Shown here: positions 17,113 to 26,076 of the stretch, piece by piece
Layout of the letters: each line of letters starts with the position of its first letter
Numbering within the stretch: the first letter of the stretch is position 1
NCBI GenBank assembly: GCA_947490615.1
Contig: CANLHK010000001.1
Coordinates: forward strand, 310,001-374,000
Direction: 5' to 3'
From: Planctomycetaceae bacterium
Lineage (GTDB): Bacteria; Planctomycetota; Phycisphaerae; Phycisphaerales; SM1A02
Length of the DNA stretch: 64,000 nucleotides
Made by a program: the position numbers and the translations under genes
Notes under the pieces: generated by a model
The model's input: only the letters and a program-made list of their open reading frames with translations
What the model was told of the DNA's origin: nothing
Database searches by the model: none

Positions 17113-17143
17113 TTGACGGTTTGCGGCTTTTCCGTTCTACTCT
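17113..17143 (+). promoter_or_regulatory. Promoter of rpsD
   Basis: TTGACG (17113-17118), 19-bp spacer, TACTCT (17138-17143). The -35 box is the best in the intergenic region; the -10 has the TANNNT form found throughout the window. It predicts a leader of about 170 nt before rpsD. Confidence 0.55.
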
Positions 17144-17149
17144 CCCTTC

Positions 17150-17321
17150 CCCCATCGGTCGCCCAAAAGCGCTCGACGGAGGGTTCTTCCGTCCTCGCCG
17201 TGTTGCACACGGTGGTGCGGAAGAGTCTTGGAAGAGTTGACGTCGCCCATCGATCCCCACGGCGTGACGCGCTGCACGACTGCAGCACGGCCCGCCCAAT
17301 CCGCAGGAAATTGGAAGAACC
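17150..17321 (+). promoter_or_regulatory. Structured 5' leader of rpsD, candidate S4 autoregulatory element
   Basis: Three short hairpins can be drawn: GACGGA (17175-17180) with TCCGTC (17188-17193); CCGTGT (17198-17203) with ACACGG (17207-17212); GCTGCA (17271-17276) with TGCAGC (17281-17286). A GGAAG ribosome-binding site precedes the ATG. Ribosomal protein S4 is a known autoregulator in other bacteria, so translational feedback here is plausible, but no known motif was matched. Confidence 0.4.
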
Positions 17322-17921
17322 ATGTCGCGCTATCTCGGTCCGAAGGTGAAGCTCTCGCGCAAGGTCGGTGTCCCGGTCGCGGACATCCCAAAGCACACCT
17401 CCAAGCGCCAGCTCACGACCCCGGGCATGCACGGTTTCCGTGGTCGTCGCCAGAAGGACTACGGCATCCGCAAGGATGAGAAGCAGAAGGTTCGCTTCCA
17501 CTACAACGTTCTTGAGCGTCAGTTCCGCCGCTACATGCGTGAAGCAGGCCGTCGTGCCGGCAACACCGGCGAAGTGCTCCTGCAGCTTCTCGAGCTCCGT
17601 CTCGACAATGTGCTGCGTCGCGCGGGATTTTCCCGCACGATCTGGGGCGCCCGCCAACTCTGCGCGCACGGACATGTGCTCGTCAATGGCAAGAAGGTCG
17701 ACCGACCCTCCTACTCGCTTGAGATCGGTGACATCGTCACCCTCCGCGAAGGAATCCAGAAGCTCGCCCGCGAGCAGATGGAGTCGATCCCAGGCCATCA
17801 GGTTCCTGGTTGGATTGCCGTGAATCCCGCGGAACTCTCAGCCAAGTGCGTCTCGATGCCAACCTCGGATCAGATCCCCTTCGATGTGAACACGAACCTC
17901 ATCGTCGAGTTCTATCGATAA
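17322..17921 (+). CDS. rpsD: 30S ribosomal protein S4
   Basis: Primary 16S rRNA binder that starts assembly of the 30S body. 199 residues, with SRYLGPKVKLSRKVGVP at the N-terminus, TTPGMHGFRGRRQKDYGI, the S4 core LRLDNVLRRAGFSRTI and the S4 RNA-binding domain GHVLVNGKKVDRPSY. The N-terminal zinc cysteines of the C+ type are absent, so this is a zinc-independent form. It is transcribed alone, between its own promoter/leader and a strong terminator, not in an alpha operon with rpsM, rpsK and rpoA. Confidence 0.98.
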   Translation: MSRYLGPKVKLSRKVGVPVADIPKHTSKRQLTTPGMHGFRGRRQKDYGIRKDEKQKVRFHYNVLERQFRRYMREAGRRAGNTGEVLLQLLELRLDNVLRRAGFSRTIWGARQLCAHGHVLVNGKKVDRPSYSLEIGDIVTLREGIQKLAREQMESIPGHQVPGWIAVNPAELSAKCVSMPTSDQIPFDVNTNLIVEFYR

Positions 17922-17970
17922 TCGACGGCGTCCCCCCCTTCACGGGGTTCGACGAACAACGATCAACACC

Positions 17971-18006
17971 CACGAGGCCCGAGCAATCGGGCCTCGTGTC
18001 TTTTTT
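17971..18006 (+). terminator. Rho-independent terminator of rpsD
   Basis: Perfect 12-bp stem (17971-17982 with 17987-17998) around a GCAA tetraloop, then TCTTTTTT. It lies 50 bp after the rpsD stop and is the strongest terminator in the window. Confidence 0.95.
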
Positions 18007-18127
18007 CGATCGCATCCAACACCGCAAGCCCGCGTCGCGCGCGCGCACTTTCCGACGCTTTCCCTTCGATCACTCCGCGACTTCGCGTCCCGAGGCGCGC
18101 GGCTTTCCGATACCTTTCCGCACGACC

Positions 18128-20047
18128 ATGCTCAAGCTGCTTCGACAGTACAACCAGTGGATCCTCGTGGTAGGCGGAACCCTTCTGCTCATCGCGTTCC
18201 TCATGCCGTCCGCAATCCAAGGGCTCGCGCAACAGAGCGCCGTCTCAGGCGCACTTTGGGCGACCTACAACGGTGGCAAAGTCACTGGTGCCGACCTCGA
18301 TGAAGCGCAACAAGAGTTGCGCGTTCTCGAGCTGATGCCCAACCAGATTCTTGGCTTCCTCGGCGCCGACAAGGACCCTGCGCACTGGTGGTTGTTGGTG
18401 CATGAAGCCACCGAAGCTGGACTCGTCGGCGGCGCGGGTGAGGGCGAAGCTGCTCTCGGGCAAATCGCTGCCTCGGGCAATGTTGCGCCTGAATCCGTCC
18501 TGTTCAATCTCGCACGACAGAGCGGCACCAACCGCGATGTCGTGCTCTCGGCGCTTGCCAAGGCGCAAGGCGTGACTCGCCTGGTGCAGCTCTCACTGAA
18601 CATCGATCGCGTGAGCGATCGTCGCCTCAAGAATTCGGTGGCGCGCTCGCTCCTCTCAGTGAGTGGCGACCTCGTGATTCTCGACGCCCGCTCCAACGCC
18701 GCGATCGAAGTCGCTGCGGCGACGGATGATCGGCTCCTTGAGCAGATGAAGAAGTTCGCTGACACTGCGCGCCCCGTCGACGCGCTCATCGGCAAGGACA
18801 AGTTCGGCTATCGCGTGCCTGATCGCTTCAAGATCGAGTGGATCTCGATTCCTAAGAGCGCGATCACCCAGAGCATCGCTGATTCGACCGAGCTCACGAC
18901 GCTCGCCCTGAAGAAGCGTTTCGCGCAGAATCCAGCCAAATACGGGGGCGGCGCCACGGGCGACGCGGCGAGTTTCACCGCACTCGAAGGCACCATCCGC
19001 GCAGCCGTCACCGATGAGTTGGCGCGCGCTCGCATGGACGAAGTCTCCAAGTTCGCAGGCGATCAACTCGCCCTCGCGCAGCGCTCACTCAAGCGTGATG
19101 GCGCACACTTTGTTCTGCCCGCTGAGTGGCAGACCACAATGCCATCACTGCAAACGCTCGCGCAGACCATTGCTGGCGAGTTCCACATTCCCGCACCGGT
19201 CTATCAGTCAAGCGGCGAGGCGTGGATGCGGGCTGCTGAACTCTCGGCCATCGCAGGTCTCGGCACCGCGCGCACCTCGAAGTTTGGCACGCCCAAGACC
19301 GCGGGCGACCTCGTCGCTGCAGCGAAGGAACTCTCCACACCGAACATCGCAACGCCATTCCAAGTCAACATCGCGAGTCCCGCGATGGTCGGCGATGGCG
19401 GCGATGTGCACTTCTTCCGCGTGATCGCTGCCGAGCCATCGAAGGCCGCTGCAGACCTCGCGTCGATTCGCGCCGATGTCGAGAAGGATCTTCTCTCGAT
19501 CGATCGCTTCAACTGGCTCGAAGCCAACAAGGACGCGCTCGCGGCGCAAGCGGCCACCGATGGCATTCGTGCGCTCGCGACCAAGTACACCGCGCAAGTC
19601 GAGTTCGCCAAGGACATCGCTGAGGCCAACACCCAGTTCATTCGCTTTGGCATTCGCATGGGATCGGGCCTGCCTTCGATGGGCAACGATCCCAAGGCGA
19701 TCGCTGCGATCATCGAGAAAGCATCGAAGATCCCCTACGCCGCCGACCTGTCCTCGATTCCGCTCGCCGATCGCACGATCGCCGTGGCGGTTCCCGAGAA
19801 GCTCTCGCTCGTGCTGCTGCAAGTGACCTCGATGACTCCCGTGACCGAAGAGAAGTTCGCCGAGCTCGCGGGCGCCATGATGACCGCCAACGGTGAGCGA
19901 CTCGTGAATGTCACGAGTGATCCGACGCTGGCAATCGATCCGAAGTCGCTCTTCGGATATGACGCGATGGCCAAGCGCTACGAGTTCAAGCCCTCGCGCG
20001 ATCGCGACTCGATCCCGTCACCAGGCGCTCCAGTTCCTCCGCTTTGA
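18128..20047 (+). CDS. Membrane-anchored PpiD/SurA-like protein without a clear parvulin core
   Basis: 639 residues. The N-terminus MLKLLRQYNQWILVVGGTLLL continuing into IAFLMPSAIQ is a single span, like PpiD. A helical SurA-N-like region follows (WATYNGGKVTGADLDEAQQE, up to about residue 210). At ~235-250 YRVPDRFKIEWISIPKS matches the segment that precedes the PPIase domain in PpiD, but a full parvulin motif set is not evident. A long helical C-terminal half ends in a PLADRTIAVAVPEKLSLVLLQ strand pattern. Probable periplasmic folding factor at the inner membrane (inference). TACCTT (18111-18116) precedes ATG by 11 nt; the frame is open much further upstream but that part overlaps rpsD. Confidence 0.6.
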   Translation: MLKLLRQYNQWILVVGGTLLLIAFLMPSAIQGLAQQSAVSGALWATYNGGKVTGADLDEAQQELRVLELMPNQILGFLGADKDPAHWWLLVHEATEAGLVGGAGEGEAALGQIAASGNVAPESVLFNLARQSGTNRDVVLSALAKAQGVTRLVQLSLNIDRVSDRRLKNSVARSLLSVSGDLVILDARSNAAIEVAAATDDRLLEQMKKFADTARPVDALIGKDKFGYRVPDRFKIEWISIPKSAITQSIADSTELTTLALKKRFAQNPAKYGGGATGDAASFTALEGTIRAAVTDELARARMDEVSKFAGDQLALAQRSLKRDGAHFVLPAEWQTTMPSLQTLAQTIAGEFHIPAPVYQSSGEAWMRAAELSAIAGLGTARTSKFGTPKTAGDLVAAAKELSTPNIATPFQVNIASPAMVGDGGDVHFFRVIAAEPSKAAADLASIRADVEKDLLSIDRFNWLEANKDALAAQAATDGIRALATKYTAQVEFAKDIAEANTQFIRFGIRMGSGLPSMGNDPKAIAAIIEKASKIPYAADLSSIPLADRTIAVAVPEKLSLVLLQVTSMTPVTEEKFAELAGAMMTANGERLVNVTSDPTLAIDPKSLFGYDAMAKRYEFKPSRDRDSIPSPGAPVPPL

Positions 20048-20076
20048 TCGCCACGAGTTCCGCCACGAGTTCTGCC

Positions 20077-20478
20077 ATGAGTACCGAGCCACTGCCCCCG
20101 ATCAAGTTCGAGGATTTCGCGAAGCTTGATCTTCGCGTCGCCACCGTGCTCAGCGCGGAGCCGCATCCCAACGCCGACAAGTTGCTGAAGATCCGCCTCG
20201 ACGACGGCACGCCCGAAGGTCGCCAAGTGTGTGCGGGAATCCGCGCGTGGTACGAGCCATCGTCCCTCGTCGGCAAGCAAGTGATCATCGTGGCGAATCT
20301 CGAGCCGCGACAACTTCGCGGCGAAGTCAGCCAAGGCATGATTCTCGCGGCCAGCGATCTCAAGCCGCTGCCTGAGGGCGCCGCCTCAACCACCGAGGGC
20401 AAGCCCGGCGCCGATGAGCGCGATGTCGTGGTGCTTGGCGTGCAGCGCGCAGTCAAAGCTGGCTCGCGCGTTTCCTAA
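20077..20478 (+). CDS. EMAP/MetG C-terminal-like tRNA-binding protein
   Basis: 133 residues forming one OB-fold tRNA-binding domain, as in the C-terminal dimerisation domain of methionyl-tRNA synthetase or free Trbp111/CsaA-like proteins. Signatures: FAKLDLRVATVLSAEPHPNA, ADKLLKIRLDDG, VIIVANLEPRQLRGEVSQGM and ILAASD. It binds the outer corner of tRNA and may act in trans with a MetG lacking this domain. ATG 20077 is chosen; a TTG at 20044 would overlap the previous stop. It follows the PpiD-like gene by 29 bp and probably shares its transcript. Confidence 0.88.
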   Translation: MSTEPLPPIKFEDFAKLDLRVATVLSAEPHPNADKLLKIRLDDGTPEGRQVCAGIRAWYEPSSLVGKQVIIVANLEPRQLRGEVSQGMILAASDLKPLPEGAASTTEGKPGADERDVVVLGVQRAVKAGSRVS

Positions 20479-20493
20479 GCGCTGCGGCTGCGA

Positions 20494-21759
20494 TCAAAGT
20501 TCTTCGTCTTCACTCGGCTGCGTGGGCGTGATCGCGTCTGCGTCGATGCGTTCCTGTCGCGTGATCTCCGCGTCGTGAATACGCCAGCCTGAGCCCAACG
20601 CGACGACCACGAAGCGACCGTCGTACTCGTTGGTTCGCGTGTGGGCGTGACCCCAGTGAATCACGCGACCATCCACCTGCCAACGCGCGTCGACGGTGAA
20701 TGCAGGAACGCGCACGCCACCGAACTCGATCTCCCCTTCGCTCTCAAGACGCGTCCACACGGGGCGAACCGCTTGCACGCGGCTCACCGCGCCGCCTTCT
20801 TCTTCCATGACGAGTGTTCGCCGCACCGAGAGATAGGTCTCCTCGAGCAGCGCGCCCGACACGCTGCGCTCAAGCGCGTCGTAGATGGTGCGCTCGAGGT
20901 CGTAGTCAAAGGCGCGATAGATGTTGGCATGCAGCGATTCAAACACTTCGCGCGCGTCTGCTTCTGGCAGCGTCCTCGGCGCGCGTGTTCCAAACGACAA
21001 CATCGCAGGACCCGTCGGACGCACCACCAACACGACACTCGCCGCGAGTAAGCCCGCACCGAGTGCCACGCGCGGACTCTTGCGCGAGAGCGCCGCGGCC
21101 GCAAACGAAACGATGAAGAGTCCGATCGCCATTGACGCCCACGCAGGAACCAGCGGTTGCGGAGGAGGCGGCGTCGGCACCGACTCGAGGCGCGCGTCGA
21201 TGCCGCCGCTCGGACGATGCCAGGTGAAGCCTGGCTCCGTGCGCGTGAAGAGCAATTGCGAGCGCAGTCCATCGGCGGTCCACTCAGCTGCAATCTCCAA
21301 AGGCGGCTTCGATGGAAGCACACTCAAGAGGTCAGGCGGATACGCGGGCCACACCAGCGCAATCTCGTTCGGCGGCGTCTTGAGCGGATACGCCAGTTCA
21401 AAGGAGACTTTGCGAAGTCCACGCCAGCCACTGGTCGGAAAAAGCGGCAGCAGCACTTCGTCGGGATCATTGACCGACAGTGCCCGGAGCGAAGGTTCGA
21501 CGCGCACCGCATCGATCGACACGGGCATTTGCGCCGCGAAGTAGGCCAGGAGCGTCGGCTTGAGCGCAGGCAGTTCACTCGGATCGATCCGCTCACTGTC
21601 TTCGCGCTTGAACTCGAGCAGCCAATCGAGGAACACGAGGTTCATCGAGATCTCTGCAACGAACGCGGTCTCGTCGACCTTGAACTTCAGATCGCAGTGC
21701 GGACCATCCTGTGGGTGGCGCGAGGAATCCGCGTGATTCGCGGCGTTTTCAACCATCAT
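20494..21759 (-). CDS. Membrane protein of unknown function with two central spans
   Basis: Not recognised. From ATG 21759 it has 421 residues: an N-terminal soluble region with several beta-like stretches (SIDAVRVEPSLRALSV, GLRKVSFELAYPL), then two hydrophobic spans (VPAWASMAIGLFIVSFAAAA and VALGAGLLAASVVLVV). A C-terminal domain follows with a conserved-looking helix (ESLHANIYRAFDYDLERTIY) and beta-rich RVPAFTVDARWQVDGRVIHWG. Large soluble domains on the same side of a helical hairpin suggest a periplasmic sensor or maturation role, but nothing specific can be assigned. An alternative start at 21945 overlaps the divergent M28 gene and is less likely. Confidence 0.6.
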   Translation of the reverse strand: MMVENAANHADSSRHPQDGPHCDLKFKVDETAFVAEISMNLVFLDWLLEFKREDSERIDPSELPALKPTLLAYFAAQMPVSIDAVRVEPSLRALSVNDPDEVLLPLFPTSGWRGLRKVSFELAYPLKTPPNEIALVWPAYPPDLLSVLPSKPPLEIAAEWTADGLRSQLLFTRTEPGFTWHRPSGGIDARLESVPTPPPPQPLVPAWASMAIGLFIVSFAAAALSRKSPRVALGAGLLAASVVLVVRPTGPAMLSFGTRAPRTLPEADAREVFESLHANIYRAFDYDLERTIYDALERSVSGALLEETYLSVRRTLVMEEEGGAVSRVQAVRPVWTRLESEGEIEFGGVRVPAFTVDARWQVDGRVIHWGHAHTRTNEYDGRFVVVALGSGWRIHDAEITRQERIDADAITPTQPSEDEEL

Positions 21760-21842
21760 CGGGGAGCACACTCTGGGTGTCGTGGTAATGATGCACGCTT
21801 CACCCGCCGCTCCAACAGCGGCTGCGCACAGAGGAACGAACC

Positions 21843-23855
21843 ATGCCCACTTGCTCCCTCGCCGCCAACACGATGAACACCCCCGCGCCGCGCTCCGCTC
21901 CTGGCTGGAGTGTTGTGGCTGCCTTGGTGTTGGGGTCGCTCGCATCGCCGTTCATTGTCGCGACTTCGCAAGCCTCTGCACAGGATGCACCCGCCGCTGT
22001 TGCGGCTCCACAAGATTCCGCACCCGCCGCCAAGCCGCAGATCCACGAAGTGATCGCCGCATCGGCCGCCGATGTGCAAGCGTTCAACGAGCACCTCATC
22101 ATCCTCGCGAGTCCGTGGATGGACGGCCGCCTGCCCGGCACCAAGGGCATGGAGCGCGCGATGGACTACATGGAGGCGCAGTTCATCAAGGCGGGACTCG
22201 AGCCATCGTTCCAACCGTCGGATGGCTCTGCGCGAACCTATCGGCAACCGTTCTCTCTTGGTGGCAAGCGCGAGACGGTCGAAGAAACCATCACGCTCAA
22301 GTGCGGCGGCGTCGAGAGCACGCTCGTTGCAGGAACCGATTTCAAGTTGACTTCGCTGGGAAAGAACGGAAGCGCCGAAGGCACCGTGGCGTTCGTCGGA
22401 TACGGCGTCGAGAGCGGCCCCGATGGTTACACGAGTTTCACCGAAGGTCATTCACTCGAAGGCAAGATCGCGCTCGTCCTCCGCTTCGAACCCATGAAGG
22501 AAGACGGCACGAGCCGTTGGACCACGGGTGAGGGTTGGTCAGGACAAGCCGGGTTTCAAACCAAGATCGCTGCGGTTGCCAAGCGCAAGCCTGCCGCGAT
22601 TCTTGTGGTGAACACTCCTGGCGCCAACGATCCGCGCATCGACAGCCTCACCGCTGGCGGCGGTCGCGCGATGGCTGATGTTCCCGTGTTCATGGTTTCC
22701 ACCGCTGCGGCGGAGCGCTTGGTCGCGAGTTGCGAAGGCGCGCGCACGCTCATGGATTTGCGAAAGCTCGCCGACGAACCAAAGGCCGATGCGCCGCACA
22801 GCTTCGATCTCAGCAAGGGCGGCGCTGCGGCCACGATCGCCGTTGCTGGCCGCACGGAAGAGCGGCCCGTGAAGGCGGAAAACATCGTGGCCACGCTTCC
22901 TGGACGCGGCGCGCTCGCGCAGGAGTACATCGTGATCGGCGGTCACCTCGATCACCTCGGCATGGGCGATTTCGGTTCGCGCGAAGGTCCAGGCAAGTTG
23001 CATCCTGGTGCGGACGACAACGCCTCGGGCGCGGCGGGCATCATCCTGCTCGGAGAAAGTCTCAAGGCCGCGTACGCCGCCTTGCCCGCAGAGCAAGCGC
23101 TGCGCAGCGTGGTCTTCATCGGATTCAGCGCCGAAGAGAGCGGCCTCATCGGCAGCCGTCACTATGTCGACCATCCGATCTACCCCATCAAGGACACGGT
23201 CTTGATGATGAACTTCGACATGATCGGCCGCGTGAAGGACGGTCGCCTCGCCGTGACCAACACCCGCGGCGTCAAGGGGTTCATGGAGTGGGCGCAGCCG
23301 ATCTACGACAAGAGTCCACTCACCATCGTGAAGTCCGAAGGCGGCGGCGGTGGCGGCAGCGATCACGCGAGTTTCCAGGCTGTTGGTGTGCCGATTCTCT
23401 TTGCGATCTGCGCGGACTTCCACGCCGACTACCACACGTCTCGTGACACGTTTGATCTCATTGACCGCGAAACCTCCGTCGCAGCGGTGCATCTCTGGCA
23501 TGACCTTGCGCTCAGCATGGCCGCGCAAGAAAAGCGATTCGAAGTCGAAACCAACAACGGTCCCATGCGCCCTGCAGCGATGAAGGTGCGCGCTGGGCTT
23601 CGCACCAAGACCGCTGAGAGTGGCACTGGTCTTGAGATCATCGATGTCACTAAGGATGGCAGCGCCGAGAAGGCGGGCATCCGCAAGGGTGATCTGCTTC
23701 TGAAGTGGAACGACATCGAGCTCACGACGCGCGAAGCGTTCGTCGACGACCTGCGTTCGAAGGAACCTGGCGCCAAGGTGCAAGCTGTCGTGCGTCGCGA
23801 TGGGAAGGAGCTCACGCTGACCGTCGAGCTGCAAGGCGCCAAAGAAGCGCAGTGA
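21843..23855 (+). CDS. Exported M28 zinc aminopeptidase with PA and PDZ domains
   Basis: 670 residues with a signal peptide (hydrophobic stretch VVAALVLGSLASPFIVATS ending before AQDA). The protease core has the di-zinc ligands of M28: GGHLDHLGMGDF, HPGADDNASGAAG, AEESGLIGSRHY, MNFDMIGR and the late DYHTSRDT. Residues ~150-300 form a PA-type insertion. A C-terminal PDZ domain (~570-665, KAGIRKGDLLLKWNDIEL) is unusual but known in planctomycete M28 enzymes. It probably degrades peptides in the periplasm. ATG 21843 follows a GAGGAACG ribosome-binding site; ATG 21873 is possible. Confidence 0.88.
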   Translation: MPTCSLAANTMNTPAPRSAPGWSVVAALVLGSLASPFIVATSQASAQDAPAAVAAPQDSAPAAKPQIHEVIAASAADVQAFNEHLIILASPWMDGRLPGTKGMERAMDYMEAQFIKAGLEPSFQPSDGSARTYRQPFSLGGKRETVEETITLKCGGVESTLVAGTDFKLTSLGKNGSAEGTVAFVGYGVESGPDGYTSFTEGHSLEGKIALVLRFEPMKEDGTSRWTTGEGWSGQAGFQTKIAAVAKRKPAAILVVNTPGANDPRIDSLTAGGGRAMADVPVFMVSTAAAERLVASCEGARTLMDLRKLADEPKADAPHSFDLSKGGAAATIAVAGRTEERPVKAENIVATLPGRGALAQEYIVIGGHLDHLGMGDFGSREGPGKLHPGADDNASGAAGIILLGESLKAAYAALPAEQALRSVVFIGFSAEESGLIGSRHYVDHPIYPIKDTVLMMNFDMIGRVKDGRLAVTNTRGVKGFMEWAQPIYDKSPLTIVKSEGGGGGGSDHASFQAVGVPILFAICADFHADYHTSRDTFDLIDRETSVAAVHLWHDLALSMAAQEKRFEVETNNGPMRPAAMKVRAGLRTKTAESGTGLEIIDVTKDGSAEKAGIRKGDLLLKWNDIELTTREAFVDDLRSKEPGAKVQAVVRRDGKELTLTVELQGAKEAQ

Positions 23856-23864
23856 CGCCAACGG

Positions 23865-24575
23865 CTAGAGCAGTCGCAACTCATCACGAAGAATCGAAGC
23901 GAGCTCGTAGTTCTCCGCGAGGACCGCGGCGCGCAACCGCGCTTCGAGTTCCGCCCGCTGCGCTGGCGGGAGTTGTGGTACGAGGGTGTCGCGCAACGCA
24001 CGCAGCGCCGTGACATCACCCAAGACATCAAAGCTTTCCGAGATCCCGATCCGCTCAGCGACTGCGTGCAGTGCGCGCAGCCCCGCCTCGATCGCGAGAC
24101 TTGCCTCGCGGGCGCGGCCAGCAGTCATCGACGCCGCTGCGGCGCACCTGGTCTTCAGCACTAGGACCGAGAACAGCGCGCCTTCAGCCCACTCGCGTTC
24201 CGCCTCTGGCCCGCGCGCGCCGACGAGTTCTGTCCCGACCAGGACCGACTCGGCATCACGCAGGGCTCGAACCGGGTCACCCACAGCCAAGAACGCCACC
24301 GACCGCTGCTGCATCAGCCCCAATTCAAGCCGAATCGCGGCACTGGCCTGCAGATCGAGGAAACGCCCTCTCGACAGACGAACGCGTGCGAGGGCTGCCT
24401 CGAGCACGCTCGGCGCGCCGTCGGGCCTCCCTTGGCACTCCATCTGCAAGATCCCGAGCTCCACGCGCACCTGCAGCAGTTCACGACCGTCGTCGCCGCG
24501 CGCAAGCCGAGCATTGACGCGCCCTGGCTCGAACGGGAATGCACTGAGGAAGTTGGTGAGGTCAAGACTCTTCAT
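23865..24575 (-). CDS. UVR-motif (UvrB/UvrC motif) containing protein
   Basis: 236 residues. Most of the chain is helical and TPR-like (repeated ALARVRLSRGRFLDLQASAA, AIRLELGLMQQRSVAFLAVG), matching no named family I recognise. The last ~30 residues are a clear UVR motif, AELEARLRAAVLAENYELA followed by SILRDELRLL, the interaction helix-turn-helix of UvrB, UvrC and McsA. Probably a cytoplasmic adaptor or stress-related protein. The gene is convergent with the M28 peptidase (stops 9 bp apart) and divergent from the sigma factor. Confidence 0.7.
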   Translation of the reverse strand: MKSLDLTNFLSAFPFEPGRVNARLARGDDGRELLQVRVELGILQMECQGRPDGAPSVLEAALARVRLSRGRFLDLQASAAIRLELGLMQQRSVAFLAVGDPVRALRDAESVLVGTELVGARGPEAEREWAEGALFSVLVLKTRCAAAASMTAGRAREASLAIEAGLRALHAVAERIGISESFDVLGDVTALRALRDTLVPQLPPAQRAELEARLRAAVLAENYELASILRDELRLL

Positions 24576-24973
24576 GGCTTCTCAACCAAATCATCGGCCT
24601 TCCCAAACCGAAAGTTCGGCCCACTTGTCATGATCCAACCCGAACTCCCGCAGGTGGCTGTGTATGCTTTCAAGCGTTGGCAGGGCCGTGCCGACAGCCA
24701 TGCGGAAGTTGTGATCCGAGGTCAGTTCGCAGGTCGTCCAACACCAAGGTGACGGACGCGTCGCGAGTGAGAGTCCCGCCCACAAGGAAGTGCGGCGTTC
24801 GAGGGAGCAAGAAAGGACGAGGCGCATGACGCGCAGTCGGACTTTGTGGCGCCGTGTCGTATGCGCCAAGCTCGCTCGCTCCGCCAACCAACCGTTGGCG
24901 AGGACAATCGCTCTCGACGGAAGCCTGCAGCAGCCGCGGAACGCCAGTTTGCGCACCTGTTCGCGAGGATTTC
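24576..24973. other. 398-bp divergent intergenic region, no gene seen
   Basis: Separates the UVR-motif gene from the sigma factor. Open frames here show no protein-like composition. A TATGCT element at 24663-24668 is the only -10-like match noted on the plus strand, giving a possible ~300-nt leader for the sigma gene. No terminator or riboswitch fold was recognised. Confidence 0.4.
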
Positions 24974-25939
24974 ATGGGTCGTTCGTCACTCCAATCTGAC
25001 CTTCATCTCTACCTCAAGCAGATCAACGAGGTCCCTCTTCTCAACGCAGAAGAGGAGAAGGTTCTTGGTTGGCGCATCATCAACGACAACGATTGCGCTG
25101 CCAAGGATCGAATGATCCGCGCCAATCTCCGCCTCGTCATCTCGATCTCCAAGAACTACGTGAACCGCGGCCTTTCCCTCGCGGACCTGATCGAAGAGGG
25201 CAACATCGGCCTGATTCGCGCTGTCGAAGGCTTCGACCCCGCCCAAGGCGCCCGCTTCTCGACCTACGCCTCCTGGTGGATCAAGCAGGCGATCAAGCGC
25301 ACGCTGATCAACGCCGTTCAGCCCATCCACATCCCCGCCTACATGGTGGATCTGATTGCCCGCTGGAAGGAAGCTTCCCGGCGGCTCGAAGAGGCCTTGG
25401 GCAGGCAGGCCTCCCCGCAGGAGCTCGCCGACGACCTCAAGATCCCGCTGCGGAAGCTCAATGTTGTCCGCCGCGCCGTCCGCGCCTACAACGCGCCGAG
25501 CCAGTCGCCTTCGGGCGAGTCGGGCGACGGCATCGAACTCCACGAGTTCTTTGAGGACCACCGCCACGGCAAGCCTGAGGAGTCCGTCACCAAGCGCGAA
25601 GAGTTCCGCCTGGTCATCCAACTCCTCGAAGAGATCGACGAGCGCGACGCCCGCGTCATCCGACTCCGCTACGGCCTCGAAGGCAAGGAACCACTCACGC
25701 TCAAGGAGATCGGCCACGAGGTCGGTCTCACGCGTGAGCGCGTCCGCCAGATCGAAGTCGAGGCGCTGCGTCGCCTGCAACAGAAGATCACTGACGACCG
25801 CCCGCTGCGGTTCCTGCGCCAGCTCATGCAAGAGCGCGCCGAGGCACCAACGCGCGCGCTTGAGCCGCGTCGCTCGGCGGATCAGGGTCCCCCACCACGA
25901 AACATTCCCATTCAACGCCGCGACGCGCGAACAGGCTGA
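24974..25939 (+). CDS. RNA polymerase sigma-70 family factor, SigA/RpoD-like short form
   Basis: 321 residues with regions 1.2 to 4.2 of a group 1/2 sigma factor. Region 1.2 is DLHLYLKQINEVPLLNAEEE; 2.1-2.4 contains NLRLVISISKNY, LIEEGNIGLIRAVEGFDP and FSTYASWWIKQAIKR; region 3 is HIPAYMVDLIARW; 4.1-4.2 contains RVIRLRYGLEG, LTLKEIGHEVGLTRERVRQI and EVEALRRLQ. Region 1.1 is absent. The C-terminus has a ~40-residue basic tail after 4.2. ATG 24974 is preceded by GAGGA 7 nt away. It directs transcription as a primary or primary-like factor; whether it is the essential housekeeping sigma cannot be told from the window. Confidence 0.9.
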   Translation: MGRSSLQSDLHLYLKQINEVPLLNAEEEKVLGWRIINDNDCAAKDRMIRANLRLVISISKNYVNRGLSLADLIEEGNIGLIRAVEGFDPAQGARFSTYASWWIKQAIKRTLINAVQPIHIPAYMVDLIARWKEASRRLEEALGRQASPQELADDLKIPLRKLNVVRRAVRAYNAPSQSPSGESGDGIELHEFFEDHRHGKPEESVTKREEFRLVIQLLEEIDERDARVIRLRYGLEGKEPLTLKEIGHEVGLTRERVRQIEVEALRRLQQKITDDRPLRFLRQLMQERAEAPTRALEPRRSADQGPPPRNIPIQRRDARTG

Positions 25940-26014
25940 ATCACCCACGCGCATGAACGGCTGACAGTTCCGAAAGCACATTCTGACCATCTCCGGAAGC
26001 GGAGAGAGATGAAC

Positions 26015-26050
26015 GAAGCCCCGCGCACCCGCGGGGCTTCGTCACTTTTT
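26015..26050 (+). terminator. Rho-independent terminator of the sigma gene
   Basis: Perfect 11-bp stem (26015-26025 with 26030-26040), 4-nt loop CACC, then GTCACTTTTTCGG. It lies 75 bp after the sigma stop and just before the convergent gcvT end. Confidence 0.9.
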
Positions 26051-26076
26051 CGGAGGTTCCGATCGGAGGCGCTCGC

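Noticed and set aside
22539-23861. 440-codon minus-strand frame
   Set aside because: Antisense to the M28 peptidase, which has complete metal ligands.
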